Positions 25,274 through 34,761 of a stretch of DNA of 44,580 nucleotides are shown one piece after another. The DNA comes from Gammaproteobacteria bacterium (GTDB lineage Bacteria > Pseudomonadota > Gammaproteobacteria > Burkholderiales > Burkholderiaceae_D). The translations under genes and the position numbers were made by a program. Within the stretch, counting starts at the first letter, position 1, and every line of letters begins with the position of its first letter. The notes under the pieces were generated by a model, which saw nothing but the letters and a program-made list of their open reading frames with translations, was not told where the DNA came from and did no database searches. Where the stretch lies: NCBI GenBank assembly GCA_903970185.1, contig CAJCIC010000104.1, positions 1-44,580 of the forward strand, read 5' to 3'.

Positions 25274-26098
25274 CTAGGATTGCCCAGCGAGCGCATCGCG
25301 CTTGTTGCGATAGTCGCGTGCCAGGTCTTCCTGACCCAGCTCGCGATAAAGCAGTTCGAGTTCTTCGAAGACGTAGCGACTCGGCTCGCCACGGGCTTGA
25401 TACTCACGCTCAAGGCGCAGCTGGATCTCGAGCGCTTCATCAATCCTTGCCATGGCCCTAAGCGTCCAGGCAATCATCCAGTCGGCGACGCCGATCAATT
25501 CAGGATCGCCCTTTTGCACGCGCAGTTCGCGCGCGACCATGAATTCGTCGAGCGCTTCCTGATAACGGCCAAGCAGGTGCAAGGCATAGCCGACGTTGTT
25601 GCGGATCGAGGCCTGCCAGCGCATTGCAGCAGGCTGGCTTGAGGCAAGACACACGGCGAGCGCCCTCTGGCCCCATTGCAGCTGGTCGGCAGGCGCAGTA
25701 TCGACAAAGGCCAGCATGTGGATGGCGTCGATCGCAAGGCCGTCCTCGCCGCCCTCCCTGGCGCAGGCAAGGGCGCGCGCGTAGTAGCCACGCGCGGCTT
25801 CTAAGGCGCGGCCATCGTCTGCGGCTGCAGGCGGATGCGCGGCAGAAGCGTAGGTGCGGCCCAATTCGAGCCAGTATCTTGAGCGCGCCTCGGCACTCGC
25901 ACCTGCGATGTCGCCTTCGATGGCTGCAAGGATCTCCCGTGCCCGCGCAAAATCGCGGCGCAAGCCAAAGGTCCGCGCGATCTGCGTGGTGAGGATCAGG
26001 GTATCGTCCTTTTGCGCGCCGTGAAGTGCGGCCCTGAACCTCTCCTCGCTCAGATCGGGTTGAGTGAAGTCCCAAAGACTTGCGACATCGACCGTCAT
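25274..26098 (-). CDS. TPR-repeat protein
   Basis: The 274-residue cytoplasmic protein is entirely helical with tetratricopeptide-like repeats. The clearest are 'SRYWLELGRTYASAA', 'NNVGYALHLLGRYQEALDEF', 'ADWMIAWTLRAMARIDEALE' and 'EELELLYRELGQEDLARDYR', each with the small-x-x-G-x-x-x-x-A pattern. No catalytic domain is seen, so it should be a scaffold or adaptor. A strong GGAGG lies 4 nt before ATG 26098 on the minus strand. The sodB terminator lies just upstream, so it must have its own promoter. Confidence 0.82.
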   Translation of the reverse strand: MTVDVASLWDFTQPDLSEERFRAALHGAQKDDTLILTTQIARTFGLRRDFARAREILAAIEGDIAGASAEARSRYWLELGRTYASAAHPPAAADDGRALEAARGYYARALACAREGGEDGLAIDAIHMLAFVDTAPADQLQWGQRALAVCLASSQPAAMRWQASIRNNVGYALHLLGRYQEALDEFMVARELRVQKGDPELIGVADWMIAWTLRAMARIDEALEIQLRLEREYQARGEPSRYVFEELELLYRELGQEDLARDYRNKRDALAGQS

Positions 26099-26145
26099 CG
26101 AACCTCCACATGCAAATGACTTTGCTGGCGCGGGCCATGGCGCAT

Positions 26146-26169
26146 TAAAAAAGGGCGCCCAGGCGCCCC
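26146..26169 (-). terminator. Rho-independent terminator of sodB
   Basis: Read on the minus strand, GGGCGCC and GGCGCCC form a 7-bp GC stem (26153-26168 in plus coordinates) followed by TTTTTT. It lies 24 bp beyond the sodB stop, insulating the TPR gene. Confidence 0.85.
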
Positions 26170-26192
26170 TCGATTTCACGCGGACGCAGGGT

Positions 26193-26771
26193 CTAGCCGA
26201 AGTTCTTCTCGGCAAACTCCCAGTTCACGAGCGCCCAGAACGCGTCCATGTATTTCGGCCGGGCATTGCGGTAATCGATGTAGTAGGCGTGCTCCCACAC
26301 GTCGCACGTGAGGAGCGGCTTGTCAGCCGTCGTCAAGGGCGTGGCAGCGTTACTCGTCGAGACGATGTCAACGCTGCCATCGGCCTTTTGTACCAGCCAG
26401 CCCCAGCCCGAACCGAAGGTGCCGACCGACGCCTTGGTGAAGGCTTCCTTGAAAGCCGCATACGAGCCCCATTTCTTGGCGATCGCGGCCCCCAGCGCGC
26501 CGCCGGCTTCCTTGCCGCCCTGTGGCGACAGGCAGTGCCAGTAGAACGTGTGATTCCACACCTGCGCTGCGTTATTGAACATGCCGCCAGACGATTTCTT
26601 GACGATATCCTCAAGCGACGCATTTTCGAATTCGGTGCCCTTGATCAGATTGTTGAGGTTGGTCACATAGGTCTGGTGATGCTTGCCATAGTGATATTCC
26701 AGCGTTTCGCGCGAGATGTGCGGCGCGAGCGCGTCAAGCGCATAGGGAAGTTCGGGGAGCTTGTGTTCCAT
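26193..26771 (-). CDS. sodB: Superoxide dismutase, iron type
   Basis: The 192-residue cytoplasmic enzyme converts superoxide to O2 and H2O2. Iron ligands are the His in LEYHYGKHH, the His in QVWNHTFYW, and the Asp and His in [14 protein letters not shown]. The glutamine just before VWNHTFYW is the position that marks Fe-SOD rather than Mn-SOD. Length is standard. The ATG at 26771 has AAGG 8 nt upstream; a promoter and a terminator flank the gene, so it is monocistronic. Its position beside xseA fits Burkholderiales gene order. Confidence 0.95.
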   Translation of the reverse strand: MEHKLPELPYALDALAPHISRETLEYHYGKHHQTYVTNLNNLIKGTEFENASLEDIVKKSSGGMFNNAAQVWNHTFYWHCLSPQGGKEAGGALGAAIAKKWGSYAAFKEAFTKASVGTFGSGWGWLVQKADGSVDIVSTSNAATPLTTADKPLLTCDVWEHAYYIDYRNARPKYMDAFWALVNWEFAEKNFG

Positions 26772-26811
26772 GGTGTACCTTTTTTTTGCGGTGGAAGGCG
26801 GCGGGCCATCG

Positions 26812-26840
26812 ATTTTAGGCGAGTCGGGGGCCTCTCGCAA
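26812..26840 (-). promoter_or_regulatory. Putative sodB promoter
   Basis: On the minus strand TTGCGA (26840-26835) and TAAAAT (26817-26812) are separated by exactly 17 bp; the -10 matches five of six consensus positions. Transcription would start near 26805, giving a ~34-nt leader ahead of the sodB ATG. Confidence 0.6.
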
Positions 26841-26863
26841 TGCATGGCAAGGATCGGGCCGCG

Positions 26864-28246
26864 TCAGGCAGGTGCGTTGCCTTTCGCATCGACCGAGACG
26901 ATGCTGGCCTTGGCCGCACCGCGCGCGAAGCGGATCGAAATGTCGTCGCCGGCGGCAAGCCTGTCGCTTGTGGCCACCACATGCCCGAGGGCATCGGCAA
27001 CGATGGCGTAGCCACGCTCGAGCGCGAAATCGGGATCAAGCAGGCGCAATTTTGCGGCGGCAAGCGCAAGTCGTCCTTCGCCTTGGCCAAGCGCCTTGTA
27101 GGCGCTCTCGCGCAGCCGGTGGCCAAGATAGGCCGCCTGCGACTGCGCCCTCTCGACATCGGGCCTTTTCTGGTAGAGGGCGCTTCGGGCGCGCTCCAGC
27201 CGGTGTTCGTGAAGGGCCAGCGACGCTGCCATGTTCTGCGCCAGCGCGCGAACGAGATGGACCAAGCCCTGCTCTTTCATGGCCATGCGCTCAAGCGGGC
27301 TTTTCAGGCGTCGTCTGGCGTCATCAAGGCGCTGCTCGAGATCCACCACTGCGCGCCTTGCACCCTTGCTCAAGCGCAGTGCGTGCTGGTTGAGCATGGC
27401 CTTCAGGCGCGAAGCATCGGGACTGACCAGTTCGGCAGCTGCAGTTGGCGTCGCGCCACGCACATCGGCTACGAAATCGGCGATGGTCACGTCGGTCTCG
27501 TGGCCCACGCCGCTGACCACCGGGATGCGCGCATCAGCGATGGCGCGCGCCACCGCCTCGTCATTGAAGGCCCACAGATCCTCGATGCTGCCGCCGCCGC
27601 GCACGACCATCAGGACGTCGATCTCGCCCAGTTCATGCGCGCGCTTGAGCGCCCGCTGAATCGCCGCGACGAGCTGCGCTGGCGCCTCGCGACCCTGCAC
27701 GAGAGAAGGATAGATGACAACGCGCAAGTGCGGCGCGCGCCGTGAAAGCGTCGTCAGGACATCGCCCAAGGCCGCCGCCTTGAGCGACGTGACAATGCCC
27801 ACCGCGCGCGGAAAGGCCGGCAGCGGCAACTTGCGCTGCGCGTCAAAAAGCCCTTCGCCGGCAAGCTTGCCTTTGATCCTAAGGAATGCTTCGTAGAGCG
27901 CCCCGGCGCCTGCGCGCCGCATGCTCTCGACCGTCAGCTGAAATTCACCGCGCGGCGCATAAAGGCCGGCAAGTGCGCGCGCCTCGATGGCATCGCCTTC
28001 CTTCGGGGAAAAATCGACGAGGCGATTGGCGTTGCGAAACATCACGCATCGGACCTGGGCATCACGGTCCTTCAGCGAAAAATACCAGTGCCCCGAGGCC
28101 GCGCGCGTGACGTTGGACAATTCGCCTGTAATCCACACCAGCGGAACCTGCTGCTCAAGCAAGCGCGCGACATGGCGGTTGAACTCGGCAACTGTCCAGA
28201 TGCGGGGCTCAACGCCGGCAAGCGCGCCTGCAGAGACACTACTCAC
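26864..28246 (-). CDS. xseA: Exodeoxyribonuclease VII large subunit
   Basis: The 460-residue protein starts with the OB-fold domain ([16 protein letters not shown] through [20 protein letters not shown]), then the catalytic Exonuc_VII_L domain ([60 protein letters not shown]), and a long helical C-terminal region. With XseB it degrades single-stranded DNA in mismatch repair and damage clearance. The small subunit xseB is not in the window. The start is GTG at 28246 with AAGGG upstream. It is divergent from the ExbBD operon across a 413-bp gap. Confidence 0.95.
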   Translation of the reverse strand: MSSVSAGALAGVEPRIWTVAEFNRHVARLLEQQVPLVWITGELSNVTRAASGHWYFSLKDRDAQVRCVMFRNANRLVDFSPKEGDAIEARALAGLYAPRGEFQLTVESMRRAGAGALYEAFLRIKGKLAGEGLFDAQRKLPLPAFPRAVGIVTSLKAAALGDVLTTLSRRAPHLRVVIYPSLVQGREAPAQLVAAIQRALKRAHELGEIDVLMVVRGGGSIEDLWAFNDEAVARAIADARIPVVSGVGHETDVTIADFVADVRGATPTAAAELVSPDASRLKAMLNQHALRLSKGARRAVVDLEQRLDDARRRLKSPLERMAMKEQGLVHLVRALAQNMAASLALHEHRLERARSALYQKRPDVERAQSQAAYLGHRLRESAYKALGQGEGRLALAAAKLRLLDPDFALERGYAIVADALGHVVATSDRLAAGDDISIRFARGAAKASIVSVDAKGNAPA

Positions 28247-28659
28247 TAGGGTTTACCCTTGAATTGGGCAGCGGGGCCTTGACAACTGTCCACATTAAAT
28301 TTTCACCGTGTAGGCCCGCGCAAGGCTTTGAACTTTTTGCAAACCGCTGGCTCAAGTGCTTGTTACCACGGAACAATATGACTGCTGAAGATTTCACCAA
28401 AGTGTAGAAATGCCGCTCTGCCGCTCGCTTTCAGGCCCGCGGCAAGGAGATTTGCACAATGTTATCCACAGGACATGTGGAAAGGCGGGTAAATCGTTGT
28501 TCGCAATCAATTTTTCACAATTGAAGCAGCAATCATTGCAAACCGTCACGGCTGCGCTTGCCGGGGGGATGCCGAAAAGCTACATTTGCGGCCTGTATCA
28601 CGGGCGCAAAAAGCTGTCGCGCTCGTGATTGGCTATTCTAGTCGGACCAGGAGAGTTCG
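28247..28659. other. Divergent intergenic region between xseA and exbB
   Basis: No gene is supported; a 72-codon frame at 28410 has no ribosome-binding site or family. The region is AT-richer than its surroundings, and contains TTGACA at 28279-28284 without a convincing -10. It has one perfect DnaA-box consensus and a weaker variant (CTGTCCACA, 28286-28294). It should hold the promoters of both flanking transcripts. Confidence 0.5.
28462..28470 (+). promoter_or_regulatory. Consensus DnaA box
   Basis: TTATCCACA matches the DnaA-box consensus TTATNCACA exactly. It stands alone except for a 7/9 match about 170 bp upstream, too few for an origin; it may be a DnaA-responsive site or chance. Confidence 0.5.
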
Positions 28660-29268
28660 TTGTATTCCATCATCCAAGCGGCCGGCTGGCCGATTTACAT
28701 TCTGCTTATCGCATCGATCGTTGCACTTGCACTGATCCTCGAGCGACTTGTCGTGTTGCGTCGCAGTAAGATCCTGCCACCGAATCTGTTGGGCGAAGTC
28801 ATCGAGCTGTATCGCGCCCGCCAGGTGACCGCCAAGGTGATTGGCAAGCTCGAAGAAAATTCACCCCTGGGGCGCGTGCTTGCCGCCGGACTGCGCAACG
28901 AGCGAGCATCGCGCGATGTCATGAAGGAATCGATCCAGGAAGCCGGACGCGGCGTCGCCCATGAGCTCGAGCGCTTCCTCAGTGCGCTTGGCACCATCGC
29001 CTCGACGGCACCGTTGATGGGGCTCTTCGGCACGGTGGTTGGCATGATCGAAATCTTCGGTTCGACCAGCTCCTCGGGCTCGACCAATCCACAGCAGCTG
29101 GCCCACGGCATTTCGACTGCGCTCTATAACACCGCTTTCGGCCTCGTCATCGCGATTCCGTCCCTGATCTTTTACCGCTACTTTCGCGCCCGGGTCGAAA
29201 GTTTCGTGGTCGAGATGGAACAGCAGGCCGTGCACTTCATCGACACCGTGCACGGGGACCGGCCGTGA
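28660..29268 (+). CDS. exbB: ExbB/TolQ-type proton channel subunit
   Basis: The 202-residue inner-membrane protein has three segments, near residues 9-28, ~107-128 (STAPLMGLFGTVVGMIEIF) and ~145-168 (LYNTAFGLVIAIPSLIFYRY), the MotA/TolQ/ExbB pattern. With ExbD it turns proton flow into force for TonB-dependent uptake. The start is TTG at 28660, with AGGAG 7 nt upstream. It overlaps exbD by 4 bp and heads the run exbB-exbD-lpxK-Trm112-kdsB. No tonB is in the window, so a TolQ-like role is possible, but there are no tolA/B/pal neighbours. Confidence 0.9.
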   Translation: MYSIIQAAGWPIYILLIASIVALALILERLVVLRRSKILPPNLLGEVIELYRARQVTAKVIGKLEENSPLGRVLAAGLRNERASRDVMKESIQEAGRGVAHELERFLSALGTIASTAPLMGLFGTVVGMIEIFGSTSSSGSTNPQQLAHGISTALYNTAFGLVIAIPSLIFYRYFRARVESFVVEMEQQAVHFIDTVHGDRP

Positions 29269-29681
29269 ACTTCAGGCAAGGCGCGGTGCGCGAAGAGCCC
29301 GAGATCAATCTGATCCCGCTCATCGACCTGTTTCTGGTGATCATCATCTTCCTCATGGTGACCACGACCTATTCACGCTTTACCGAACTGCAGATCAACC
29401 TGCCCACGGCCGATGCCACCAAGGCGCAGCAGCGTCCGCAGGAGATCGACATTGGCGTTAGCGCCACCGGCACCTACAGCATCGATGGCAAGACCACCAC
29501 GGCACACGCCCCCGAGGATCTGGCGCAACTGCTGACCCAGGCCAAGGCCGGCAAGACCGACCCGATGGTGGTCATCGTCGCCGATGCCCAAAGCACGCAC
29601 CAGTCGGTCGTCACCGTGATGGAAGCTGCAAGCCTCGCCCACCTCGCGCAGATCACCTTCTCCGCCCAGACGAGCAAATAG
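29265..29681 (+). CDS. exbD: ExbD/TolR-type energy-transducing protein
   Basis: The 138-residue protein has a short cytoplasmic start, one transmembrane helix containing the essential aspartate (INLIPLIDLFLVIIIFLM), and a periplasmic domain ending around IVADAQSTHQSVVTVMEAAS. This is standard ExbD/TolR. The GTG start overlaps the exbB stop (GTGA), so the two subunits are translationally coupled. lpxK begins 1 bp after its stop. Confidence 0.92.
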   Translation: MNFRQGAVREEPEINLIPLIDLFLVIIIFLMVTTTYSRFTELQINLPTADATKAQQRPQEIDIGVSATGTYSIDGKTTTAHAPEDLAQLLTQAKAGKTDPMVVIVADAQSTHQSVVTVMEAASLAHLAQITFSAQTSK

Positions 29682-29682
29682 C

Positions 29683-30696
29683 ATGGAGGCCACCCGCGCC
29701 GCGCGACTGTGGGCGCGACGCACGTGGCGCAGTGACCTTCTCATGCCGCTTGCGCTTCTGTTTGGCGCGCTCTCCGCGGCAAGACGCCTGACCTACCGCC
29801 TGCGCCTTGCCCAGCCGCGCTCGCTGCGCGCGCCGACCATCGTGGTTGGCAACATCGCAGTCGGCGGCACCGGCAAGACGCCGCTCGTGATCGCCATCGT
29901 CTTGCGCTTGATCGACGCCGGCTTTCATCCGGGCGTGATCAGCCGTGGCTATGGCGGCGACTATGCAAAGCGCGGCGTGCCGTGGACCGAGGTGCTGTAT
30001 GACGACGCATCGATCTTCGGCGACGAAACCGTGCTGATCCGGCAGCGCACTCGCGTTCCCTGCGCCGTCGGTGTCGAGCGCTACGTTGCCGGCGAGCAGC
30101 TGCTTGCGGCCCACCCCGAGATCGATGTCATCGTGTGCGACGATGGCTTGCAGCATTACGGCTTGCGCCGCGATTTCGAGGTGGTCGTGATCGATTCGCG
30201 CGGACTGGGCAACGGCCGCCTGCTGCCGGCAGGGCCGCTGCGCGAATTTCCAAGGCGCGCGAGCCGCGCCAACGCCGTTGTGCTCAACGGCAGCGAGACT
30301 GAGCTGCCAAAGGGCGTGCGCGCGCGGGCGGTGTTTCACATGCGGCTCGTGCCAGGCAAGGCATGGCGCCTGATCGATCGCACGCAAACGCGCGCGCTCG
30401 AGACGTTTCGCTCGGGCACGATTGCGGCAATTGCAGGTATCGGCCATCCCGAGCGCTTTTTTGCGACGCTGGCCGATGCCGGAATCGAATGCGAGCGCGT
30501 GGCGCTCGCTGATCACTTCGTCTTTGACGAGGACTTTTTCAGGGGCGAGTCAGCCGATACGCTGCTGATCACCGAGAAAGATGCCGTAAAATGCAGCAAC
30601 ATGGCCGACCCGCGCATCTGGGTCGTGCCGGTGACGGCCGAGTTCGATCCCGGACTCGAGACGCTGCTATTGGAGAAAATCCGTGCGTACCGGTGA
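29683..30696 (+). CDS. lpxK: Tetraacyldisaccharide 4'-kinase LpxK
   Basis: The 337-residue inner-membrane-associated kinase phosphorylates the 4' position of the lipid A precursor. The N-terminal hydrophobic helix is followed by the Walker A loop [13 protein letters not shown] near residue 55, then ISRGYGG, and the DDGLQHY motif near 155, all characteristic of LpxK. Its last codons overlap the Trm112-like gene by 14 bp. Together with kdsB it places lipid A and Kdo synthesis in one transcript. Confidence 0.95.
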   Translation: MEATRAARLWARRTWRSDLLMPLALLFGALSAARRLTYRLRLAQPRSLRAPTIVVGNIAVGGTGKTPLVIAIVLRLIDAGFHPGVISRGYGGDYAKRGVPWTEVLYDDASIFGDETVLIRQRTRVPCAVGVERYVAGEQLLAAHPEIDVIVCDDGLQHYGLRRDFEVVVIDSRGLGNGRLLPAGPLREFPRRASRANAVVLNGSETELPKGVRARAVFHMRLVPGKAWRLIDRTQTRALETFRSGTIAAIAGIGHPERFFATLADAGIECERVALADHFVFDEDFFRGESADTLLITEKDAVKCSNMADPRIWVVPVTAEFDPGLETLLLEKIRAYR

Positions 30697-30904
30697 AATC
30701 GACCCGCGTTTGCTAGACATCCTGGTGTGTCCGGTCACCAAGGGCGCCTTGACGTATGACCGTCAGCGCCAGGAGCTGGTGTCCAAGAGCGCAGGCCTTG
30801 CCTATCCGATCCGGGATGGCATTCCGGTCATGCTCGAGTCGGAAGCGCGCAACCTGCACGGCCCCAAGGCGGGCGCGCCGGCACCGGGCGCAAAAGACGC
30901 ATGA
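30683..30904 (+). CDS. Trm112-like (YcaR) zinc-ribbon-type protein
   Basis: The 73-residue protein carries the Trm112 signature [17 protein letters not shown] followed by [18 protein letters not shown]. Bacterial members have lost most of the zinc cysteines of the archaeal/eukaryotic partner of methyltransferases, and here too only one Cys is seen. It sits between lpxK and kdsB, a position conserved across many proteobacteria. The role is unproven. The GTG start lies inside the end of lpxK, indicating coupling. Confidence 0.9.
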   Translation: MRTGEIDPRLLDILVCPVTKGALTYDRQRQELVSKSAGLAYPIRDGIPVMLESEARNLHGPKAGAPAPGAKDA

Positions 30905-30917
30905 CGCGCGGGTCGGT

Positions 30918-31694
30918 TTGACTCGCGAAGCCGTCGAATTCGTCGTCATCGTCCCGGCAAGGCGCGCCTCGACGCGTTTGCCTGACAAGCCGCTGATTGA
31001 CATTCTCGGGCTGCCGCTTGTCGTCAGAAGTGCCCGCCAGGCGCAATCCAGCAGCGCGGCCCGCGTGCTCGTGGCAACCGATGACGCCACCATCATGGCG
31101 GTCTGCGAAGAGCACGGCGTCGAGGCGGTGATGACGCGCGCTGACCATGCCTCCGGTACCGATCGCATCGCCGAAGTCGCAGCCCGGCTGCAGCTTTCAC
31201 CCACGACGCTTGTCGTCAACGTCCAGGGCGACGAGCCCCTGATTGCGCCGGCATTGATCGATGATGTCGCAAGCGCATTGGCCAAGGCCGGCGATTGCGA
31301 CATGGCCACCGCCTGTCACCCGCTTTCCCGCCCCGCTGACCTGTTCAATCCGAGCATCGTCAAGGTGGTTTGCAATGCCGATGGCCGGGCGCTTTACTTC
31401 TCGCGCGCACCGATTCCGTTTGCTCGCGATCGCAGCGATGACAGTGCGCCTTGCGAGGGCGCTTTGCGCCATGTCGGCGTCTACGCCTATCGCCTTGACT
31501 ACCTGCTGCGCTTCCCGGGCCTTGCCAGGGCACCGCTTGAAAGCATCGAAATGCTCGAGCAGTTGCGCGCGCTTTGGCACGGCGCACGCATCGTCGTCGT
31601 GCAGTCGCGGCAAATGCCGGCACCAGGCGTCGATACCAAGGACGATCTCGCGCTTGTCAGGCAGGTGCTGGTCTCGCGCCAGGGCAAGTCGTAG
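30918..31694 (+). CDS. kdsB: 3-deoxy-manno-octulosonate cytidylyltransferase
   Basis: The 258-residue enzyme makes CMP-Kdo from CTP and Kdo for lipopolysaccharide. Motifs include VIVPARRASTRLPDKPL at the N-terminus (nucleotide binding), SGTDRIAEV, VNVQGDEPLI with the Mg2+ aspartate, and HVGVYAYR. TTG 30918 is chosen because it places the conserved VIVPAR motif about nine residues in, as in relatives; the frame stays open upstream through the Trm112 gene, where no homology is expected. It lies 13 bp after that gene. Confidence 0.93.
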   Translation: MTREAVEFVVIVPARRASTRLPDKPLIDILGLPLVVRSARQAQSSSAARVLVATDDATIMAVCEEHGVEAVMTRADHASGTDRIAEVAARLQLSPTTLVVNVQGDEPLIAPALIDDVASALAKAGDCDMATACHPLSRPADLFNPSIVKVVCNADGRALYFSRAPIPFARDRSDDSAPCEGALRHVGVYAYRLDYLLRFPGLARAPLESIEMLEQLRALWHGARIVVVQSRQMPAPGVDTKDDLALVRQVLVSRQGKS

Positions 31695-31763
31695 GCACAC
31701 GAGGCCGGCGACGAAGACTTGGCACGCCCGGCTCGCTCAAGGTCACGCGTTCGTCTTGCCGGT

Positions 31764-31792
31764 TTGACCGTACTGGCGTTGTCGGGTATGGT
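31764..31792 (+). promoter_or_regulatory. Putative adk promoter
   Basis: TTGACC (five of six) and TATGGT (four of six) have exactly 17 bp between them. Transcription would start near 31799, giving adk an ~83-nt leader independent of the kdsB transcript. Confidence 0.5.
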
Positions 31793-31881
31793 GCCGGATG
31801 CCAAGTGCGTGACAAACCGCACGTGCCCGGTCGCCCCCACGCGACCATGAAACGTCTCGATTCGACTCTAGGGATTCCTCG

Positions 31882-32535
31882 ATGCGCCTGATCTTACTGG
31901 GACCGCCTGGCGCGGGAAAGGGTACCCAGGCGAAATTCATCTGCGAACGCTTTGCGATCCCACAGATTTCAACCGGCGATATGCTGCGCGCGGCAGTCAA
32001 GGCGGGGACTGCGCTTGGCGTTGCCGCAAAAAAAATCATGGATGCGGGCGGGCTCGTGTCCGACGATCTGATCATCAATCTCGTCAAGGAGCGCTTGACC
32101 CTTGACGATTGCAAGGCCGGCTATCTGTTTGACGGCTTTCCGCGCACCATTCCCCAGGCCGACGCCATGAAACATGCCCATGTCGATCTCGATTTTGTCG
32201 TCGAGGTCGCCGTGCCCGATGCCGAGATCATCGAGCGCATCAGCGGCCGCTGGGTGCATGCAGGAAGCGGACGCACCTATCACGCACGCTTTCATCCGCC
32301 CAAGGTGGCAGGCATTGACGATGTCACCGGCGAGCCCTTGACGCAGCGCGCTGATGACAGCGAGGAGACCGTGAAGATGCGGCTTTCGGTGTACCACGAC
32401 CAGACCGAAATGCTCTTGCGCTACTACGGCGATTGGGCCAAAAGCGGCGCGCTGGGCGCACCCAAATACCGGCGCATCGAGGGTGTCGGTGAAGTCAGCG
32501 CCGTCAGGGACAAGATTTTTGCAGCGCTTAAATAG
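31882..32535 (+). CDS. adk: Adenylate kinase
   Basis: The 217-residue enzyme interconverts ATP + AMP and two ADP. The P-loop [13 protein letters not shown] starts near residue 7, followed by the AMP-binding STGDMLRAA and [11 protein letters not shown]. The lid segment ([20 protein letters not shown]) lacks zinc cysteines, as in Gram-negative long-form adenylate kinases. ATG 31882 is the only sensible start. Confidence 0.96.
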   Translation: MRLILLGPPGAGKGTQAKFICERFAIPQISTGDMLRAAVKAGTALGVAAKKIMDAGGLVSDDLIINLVKERLTLDDCKAGYLFDGFPRTIPQADAMKHAHVDLDFVVEVAVPDAEIIERISGRWVHAGSGRTYHARFHPPKVAGIDDVTGEPLTQRADDSEETVKMRLSVYHDQTEMLLRYYGDWAKSGALGAPKYRRIEGVGEVSAVRDKIFAALK

Positions 32536-32622
32536 CCGCTTTGTGCCGGCAAGCGACAGGGCTTGCGCGCCGGCCAGGGCGGGCTTCATCACGAATTTGG
32601 CTTGGCGAACTTCGAAGGAGCA

Positions 32623-34695
32623 ATGATGGTTGCAGGTCTCTGGTTTGCGCTGATCTGCAGCGCGATCGCCGTGATGTATGGCGTCGTGTCGCGATCGTGG
32701 ATCCTCTCGCTTGATGCCGGCAATGCGCGCATGCAGGAAATCGCGGCGGCCATCCAGCAAGGCGCCGACGCCTACCTGAAACGCCAGTACCGCACCATCG
32801 CGCTGGTCGGCGTGGTCATTTTTGTCCTGGTATTCATAGGCCTTGGCAAGCTGCCGGCGGTGGGCTTCGTGATTGGCGCTGCGCTCTCGGCGCTTTGCGG
32901 CTTCATCGGCATGAACGTCTCGGTGCGCGCCAACGTGCGCACGGCGCAGGCCGCCTCAAACGGCCTTAACGCCGCGTTAAACGTTGCCTTTCGCGGCGGT
33001 GCCATCACCGGCATGCTGGTCGTGGGCCTTGGCCTGCTTGGCGTTGCCGGCTGCTACGCGGTGCTGCTTGCCCTCTCAGCCGGCAGCGGCGAAGCCTTGC
33101 ATTCGGTCGTGCAGCCCTTGATCGGTTTTGGCTTTGGCGCATCCCTGATTTCGATTTTTGCGCGGCTTGGCGGTGGCATCTTCACCAAGGGCGCAGACGT
33201 CGGCGCCGACCTCGTGGGCAAGGTCGAAGCCGGAATTCCGGAAGACGACCCGCGCAATCCGGCGGTGATTGCAGACAACGTCGGCGATAACGTCGGTGAT
33301 TGCGCCGGCATGGCCGCCGACCTGTTTGAAACCTACGCGGTCACGCTGATTGCCACGATGCTGCTTGGCGCTCTGACCTTTGCCGATGCGGCAAGCCAGG
33401 CTCAGGCCGTCCTCTATCCGCTGATGCTCGGCGGCTTTTCGATCCTGGCCTCGATTGCGGGCTGCTTCTTCGTCAAGCACAAGGAAGGCACGAAGATCAT
33501 GAACGCGCTCTATCGCGGCCTGATCGTCGCTGGCGTGCTCTCGGCGATTGCCTTCTATTTCATCACCCAGTACGTCTTTGCCGGCACCGATATCGCCACC
33601 CACGGCGCCACCCTCGACCTGTGGTTTGCCTCGCTCGTCGGGCTTGGCCTGACCGGTGCCCTGGTGGTCATCACCGAGTACTACACCGGCACCGAATACA
33701 AGCCCGTGCGCTACGTCGCACAGGCATCGACGACGGGCCATGGCACGAACATCATCGCCGGCCTTGCCGTCGCCATGAAGTCCACCGCGTGGCCGGTTCT
33801 TTTCGTGTGCATCGCCATCTACGCGTCCTATGCCCTCTCGGGCTTGTACGGCATCGCCGTTGCAGCCACCTCGATGCTGTCGATGGCCGGCATCATCGTC
33901 GCCCTCGATGCCTACGGTCCGATCACCGACAACGCCGGCGGCATCGCCGAGATGGCCGAACTGCCCGCTGCGATTCGCGACATCACCGACCCGCTTGACG
34001 CCGTGGGCAACACCACCAAGGCGGTGACCAAGGGTTACGCCATCGGCTCGGCAGGACTTGCCGCGCTGGTGCTTTTTGCCGACTTCACGCACGCGCTCGA
34101 TCAGGCCGGCAAGAGCGTTGCCTTCAGTCTGTCCGAGCCCGCCGTCATCATCGGTCTATTCGTCGGCGGCCTGATCCCGTTTCTGTTTGGCGCCATGGCG
34201 ATGGAAGCGGTCGGGCGCGCAGCCGGCGCCGTGGTCGTCGAAGTGCGACGCCAGTTCCGCGACATCCCGGGGATCATGGCAGGCACGGCCAAGCCCGAAT
34301 ACGGTGTCGCCGTCGACATGCTCACGCGCGCTGCCATTCGCGAGATGATGATTCCCTCGCTCTTGCCGGTGCTAACGCCCATCGTGCTTGCCCTTGTCAT
34401 GCGCGTCTTGCTGGGCCCTGTGGCTGCACGCATGGCGATTGGCGGCATGTTGATGGGCACCATCGTCACCGGCCTTTTCGTTGCCATCTCGATGTGTACC
34501 GGGGGTGGCGCCTGGGATAACGCCAAGAAGTACATTGAAGAAGGCAATTTCGGCGGCAAGGGCTCCGAGGCGCACAAGGCTGCGGTCACCGGTGACACGG
34601 TGGGCGATCCCTACAAGGACACTGCGGGCCCTGCGATCAATCCGCTCATCAAGATCATCAATATCGTGGCACTGCTTCTCGTGCCGCTGCTCTAG
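32623..34695 (+). CDS. hppA: Membrane-bound H+-translocating pyrophosphatase, K+-independent type
   Basis: The 690-residue inner-membrane protein has about sixteen hydrophobic segments and hydrolyses pyrophosphate to pump protons. The catalytic segment [19 protein letters not shown] begins near residue 218; later conserved acidic parts include EYGVAVDM and [19 protein letters not shown]. In [10 protein letters not shown] the lysine near residue 466 is the diagnostic substitution of K+-independent enzymes (K+-dependent ones have Ala). AAGGAG precedes ATG 32623; an in-frame ATG at 32626 is equivalent. Such pumps conserve energy under low energy supply. Confidence 0.95.
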   Translation: MMVAGLWFALICSAIAVMYGVVSRSWILSLDAGNARMQEIAAAIQQGADAYLKRQYRTIALVGVVIFVLVFIGLGKLPAVGFVIGAALSALCGFIGMNVSVRANVRTAQAASNGLNAALNVAFRGGAITGMLVVGLGLLGVAGCYAVLLALSAGSGEALHSVVQPLIGFGFGASLISIFARLGGGIFTKGADVGADLVGKVEAGIPEDDPRNPAVIADNVGDNVGDCAGMAADLFETYAVTLIATMLLGALTFADAASQAQAVLYPLMLGGFSILASIAGCFFVKHKEGTKIMNALYRGLIVAGVLSAIAFYFITQYVFAGTDIATHGATLDLWFASLVGLGLTGALVVITEYYTGTEYKPVRYVAQASTTGHGTNIIAGLAVAMKSTAWPVLFVCIAIYASYALSGLYGIAVAATSMLSMAGIIVALDAYGPITDNAGGIAEMAELPAAIRDITDPLDAVGNTTKAVTKGYAIGSAGLAALVLFADFTHALDQAGKSVAFSLSEPAVIIGLFVGGLIPFLFGAMAMEAVGRAAGAVVVEVRRQFRDIPGIMAGTAKPEYGVAVDMLTRAAIREMMIPSLLPVLTPIVLALVMRVLLGPVAARMAIGGMLMGTIVTGLFVAISMCTGGGAWDNAKKYIEEGNFGGKGSEAHKAAVTGDTVGDPYKDTAGPAINPLIKIINIVALLLVPLL

Positions 34696-34761
34696 CGCGA
34701 AGGCGAGCGCGATCGTGACATCGCGCCTTGCCCCGACGGCGATGGCTTCATCTGTTGCACC

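Noticed and set aside
28247..28659. Replication origin
   Set aside because: One perfect and one weak DnaA box only, with no dnaA, dnaN, gidA or parAB genes nearby.
34702..34730. Hairpin GCGCGAT / ATCGCGC between hppA and selD, considered as terminator or riboswitch
   Set aside because: Stem of 7 bp with a 6-nt loop but no U-tract and no known riboswitch features.
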